64,000 nt of DNA from assembly GCF_010730955.1 (NCBI RefSeq), contig NZ_AP022577.1, positions 1,612,001 through 1,676,000 on the forward strand, read 5' to 3'. This DNA is from Mycolicibacterium aubagnense (GTDB taxonomy: Bacteria; Actinomycetota; Actinomycetes; Mycobacteriales; Mycobacteriaceae). Numbering within the stretch: position 1 is the stretch's first letter; each line of letters begins with the position of its first letter. Below are positions 61,922 to 64,000 of the stretch, piece by piece. The notes under the pieces were generated by a model. It saw nothing but the letters and a program-made list of their open reading frames with translations. It was not told where the DNA came from and searched no databases. The position numbers and the translations under genes were made by a program.

Positions 61922-63136
61922 ATGGTCAAACCGGAACGACGTACCAAAGCTGATCTGATCGCCGCCGCGGCCATCGCGGTGGTGGTCGCCGTCGGTGCAG
62001 CGATGATCTGGTGGAACAGCGACGCGCGGGCCACCATGAGCCGCCCCGCCGACCGTCCCATCCCGGCGTTGCACGCCGCGAAGACGGTGCCCACGACGCT
62101 GCGCGAACTGTGGACCGCGACCAGCGGCAAGACGACCAAGCCGTCGGTCGTCGGCGGCGTCGTGGTGACGGGCGACGGCGACGAGATGCAGGGCCGCGAC
62201 CCGGCCAACGGCAACACCTTGTGGAGCTACTCGCGGGGCCGTGAGCTGTGCGGTGTGACGACCGTCTACCAGTTCGCGGTGGCGGTCTATCCGGACGGGC
62301 GCGGCTGCGGGCAGGCCAGCGCCGTCGACGCGAGCACCGGACGGCGCGGTCCCGCCCGCAGCAGCCTGGCAGACGCCGAGGTGAAGCTGTCCACGGACGA
62401 CACGACGATCCTGTCATACGGCGACAGCAGGCTGGAGCAGTGGCGCTCGGACCTGGTGCGGATGATCAGCTACGGCTATCTCGACGCGGTCGTCAAACCT
62501 GGCGTCCCCGCCTCTCCCCTGTGCCGATTGACCTCCGCCGCGGCCAGCCCGGCGTCGGTGGCCGTCATGGAAGCCTGCCCGAAACAGAACGACCTGCGGC
62601 TGACGCTGCTCAAGGCCGGCAAGGAAGAAGACCAGCCGGACGTCAAGAAAGTGGCGCTGCCCGGTGTCAGCGTGGATTCCGACGCACAGGTGATCGCGGT
62701 GTCAGAAACCAAGGCGGCGATCTACCTGCCGACGCCGCAGCCGTGCGTCAACATCATCGACGAAACCGGCAACACCATCGCCAGCACCTTGCTGCCGCAT
62801 CCCGCGACGCCGGTGACGGCGACCACCCGCGTCGGTGACGTCGTCACCTGGTACACCGGCGATTCGGTGCTGGTCTTCGACGCCAGCGGCCTGCGCTACA
62901 AGTACACCGTCAGCGCGCAGGGCGGGCAGGCGCCGATCGGCCCGGCGACCATGCTGGCCGGGCATCTGCTGGTTCCGGTGACCAGCGGCTACGACACGTT
63001 CGACGCGCAGAGTGGCGCCGGCCAGACGCACATCGCGCTGGCCCGCAAACCGGTCAACACCGCGGTCATCCCCGCCGTCGCCGGCCCGATGCTGCTGGAG
63101 CAGCGCGGCAGCCAATTGGTCGCGCTGGGCCAGTGA
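61922..63136 (+). CDS. Membrane-anchored PQQ-like beta-propeller protein (Rv3212 orthologue)
   Basis: This 404-residue protein has a short cytosolic start, one transmembrane helix (LIAAAAIAVVVAVGAAMIWW) and a periplasmic domain with repeated strand patterns such as VVTGDGDEMQGRDPANGNTL, compatible with a PQQ-like propeller. Six Cys in the domain may form disulfides. In M. tuberculosis Rv3212 is annotated as an Ala/Val-rich protein and has been linked to chromosome replication control (HupB/DnaA context is debated). It starts 20 bases after rhlE and is convergent with the ParA-like gene. Confidence 0.83.
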   Translation: MVKPERRTKADLIAAAAIAVVVAVGAAMIWWNSDARATMSRPADRPIPALHAAKTVPTTLRELWTATSGKTTKPSVVGGVVVTGDGDEMQGRDPANGNTLWSYSRGRELCGVTTVYQFAVAVYPDGRGCGQASAVDASTGRRGPARSSLADAEVKLSTDDTTILSYGDSRLEQWRSDLVRMISYGYLDAVVKPGVPASPLCRLTSAAASPASVAVMEACPKQNDLRLTLLKAGKEEDQPDVKKVALPGVSVDSDAQVIAVSETKAAIYLPTPQPCVNIIDETGNTIASTLLPHPATPVTATTRVGDVVTWYTGDSVLVFDASGLRYKYTVSAQGGQAPIGPATMLAGHLLVPVTSGYDTFDAQSGAGQTHIALARKPVNTAVIPAVAGPMLLEQRGSQLVALGQ

Positions 63137-63145
63137 CCCGCGGGA

Positions 63146-63949
63146 TCACACCTCAGGGGTGAAGACGGGCAGCGCCTTGTTCTTCTTCCAGTGCTTCAGC
63201 AGCGCCTCCGCCAGCTCGCGATAAGCGAGGGCGCCCTTGTTCTTCCGGCCCGCGAGGACCGACGAGCCGGAGGCGCTGGCCTCGGCGAACCGCACCGTCC
63301 GCGGGATGGGCGGGGCGAGCACCACGAGGCTGTAGCGGTCGGCCACGTCGAGCAGCACGTCCCGGCTGTGGGTGGTGCGGGCGTCGTACAGCGTGGGCAG
63401 CGCGCCCAGCAGCCGCAGGTCGGGGTTGGTGATCTGCTGCACGTCGGTGACGGTCCGCAGGAACTGACCGACGCCTCGGTGGGCCAGCGTCTCGCACTGC
63501 AGCGGCACGACGACGTCGTTGGCGGCGGTCAGGCCGTTCAGGGTCAGCACACCCAGGGACGGCGGGCAGTCGATGATGATCACATCGAATTGGTCTGCGA
63601 TCTTGGCCAGCGCGCGCTTGAGCGCGTACTCCCGGCCGGCCCGCATGAGCAGCATCGCCTCGGCGCCGGCCAGGTCGATGTTGGCCGGCAGCAGGGTCAT
63701 GCCCTCGGCGGTCGAGACCAGCGCGGCGTCGGGTTCCACGTCACCGAGCAGCACCTCGTGCACCGACACCGGCAGTTTGTCCGGATCCTGGCCGAGGGAG
63801 AACGTCAGACAGCCCTGCGGATCGAGGTCGACGAGCAGAACCCGCTGGCCTTCCTCGGTCAGCGCTGCACCCAGCGATGCCACTGTTGTCGTTTTTGCGA
63901 CGCCACCTTTTTGGTTGGCGACCGCAAGTACCCGCGTCACGATGCCCAT
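63146..63949 (-). CDS. ParA/Soj-like ATPase (Rv3213c orthologue)
   Basis: This 267-residue protein has the deviant Walker A motif VANQKGGVAKTTTVASLG, DLDPQGCLTFSLG and IIIDCPPSLGVLTLNGL (Walker B). It is a second ParA-like ATPase in mycobacteria besides the oriC-linked one. The usual ParB partner is not adjacent. The C-terminal SSVLAGRKNKGALAYRELAE block is typical. It starts at ATG 63949, near the right edge of the window. Confidence 0.9.
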   Translation of the reverse strand: MGIVTRVLAVANQKGGVAKTTTVASLGAALTEEGQRVLLVDLDPQGCLTFSLGQDPDKLPVSVHEVLLGDVEPDAALVSTAEGMTLLPANIDLAGAEAMLLMRAGREYALKRALAKIADQFDVIIIDCPPSLGVLTLNGLTAANDVVVPLQCETLAHRGVGQFLRTVTDVQQITNPDLRLLGALPTLYDARTTHSRDVLLDVADRYSLVVLAPPIPRTVRFAEASASGSSVLAGRKNKGALAYRELAEALLKHWKKNKALPVFTPEV

Positions 63950-64000
63950 CCTGACACGCGGCCATGTGGCGCCGCTTACCGTGGGGCAGAATCTCGGTCG

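Overview
The window is mycobacterial chromosome, most likely from a fast-growing Mycobacterium (Mycolicibacterium). From about 29.3 kb to the right end the gene order follows the M. tuberculosis Rv3193c-Rv3213c block: UPF0182 protein, PDZ/Lon-like protease, DUF2342 protein, cyclodehydratase-like protein, ABC1 kinase, whiB7, uvrD2, mycoredoxin, nudC, K+ channel, adnB, adnA, lipV, alkyltransferase-like protein, TIGR02569 protein, moeZ, DUF3152 protein, TetR regulator, DUF3107 protein, MmpS-like protein, ferritin-like protein, rhlE, PQQ-like protein, ParA-like ATPase. All these genes look intact. An MspA-type porin gene, an EspR-like and an Lsr2-like regulator also fit the genus.

Positions 1-29.1 kb are a decayed accessory island that stops at an initiator tRNA-Met gene (29095-29171, minus). 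The fragment next to the tRNA is the 3' end of a large serine recombinase. The island holds three insertion sequences (IS3-type at 3872-5135 and 27171-28510, IS256/IS1081-type at 11903-13213) and many genes broken by single-base indels or recombination scars.

Island, left to right: a TPR-CHAT protease-like gene with two compensating frameshifts (1-2185); tails of an FAD oxidoreductase and an SDR fused back to back; a small HNH-like ORF; a CBASS-like operon (3812-7716, minus) of a nucleotidyltransferase, an S-4TM pore-type effector and a CD-NTase, whose last 18 codons are cut off by the first IS3; a second, decayed nucleotidyltransferase paired with a deoxyribosyltransferase-like gene (8487-10268, plus); an Lsr2-like silencer with a frameshift; and a type VII secretion toxin module (EspC-like small protein, N-terminal secretion protein, Tox-REase-5-like nuclease, 19352-16817). 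That module is followed on the same strand by about eight immunity-type genes (16.8-11.2 kb), several decayed. Then come a SUKH-like immunity pseudogene, a membrane-anchored HNH protein with a Gln/Pro-rich linker, a secreted Cys-rich protein, an MspA-family protein, a GAP-family membrane protein, a small membrane protein and an EspR N-terminal fragment.

In the core, adnA/adnB and uvrD2 serve DNA repair. whiB7 has a long leader with an upstream ORF and a hairpin. A cassette of NCS1 permease, cytosine-type deaminase and 2OG-Fe(II) oxygenase (50646-53433) sits between orthologues that are adjacent in M. tuberculosis.

No frameshift was seen in about 35 kb of core, while at least ten island genes carry one or more. 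That contrast favours real decay over a generally error-rich assembly, although several indels lie in short homopolymers.
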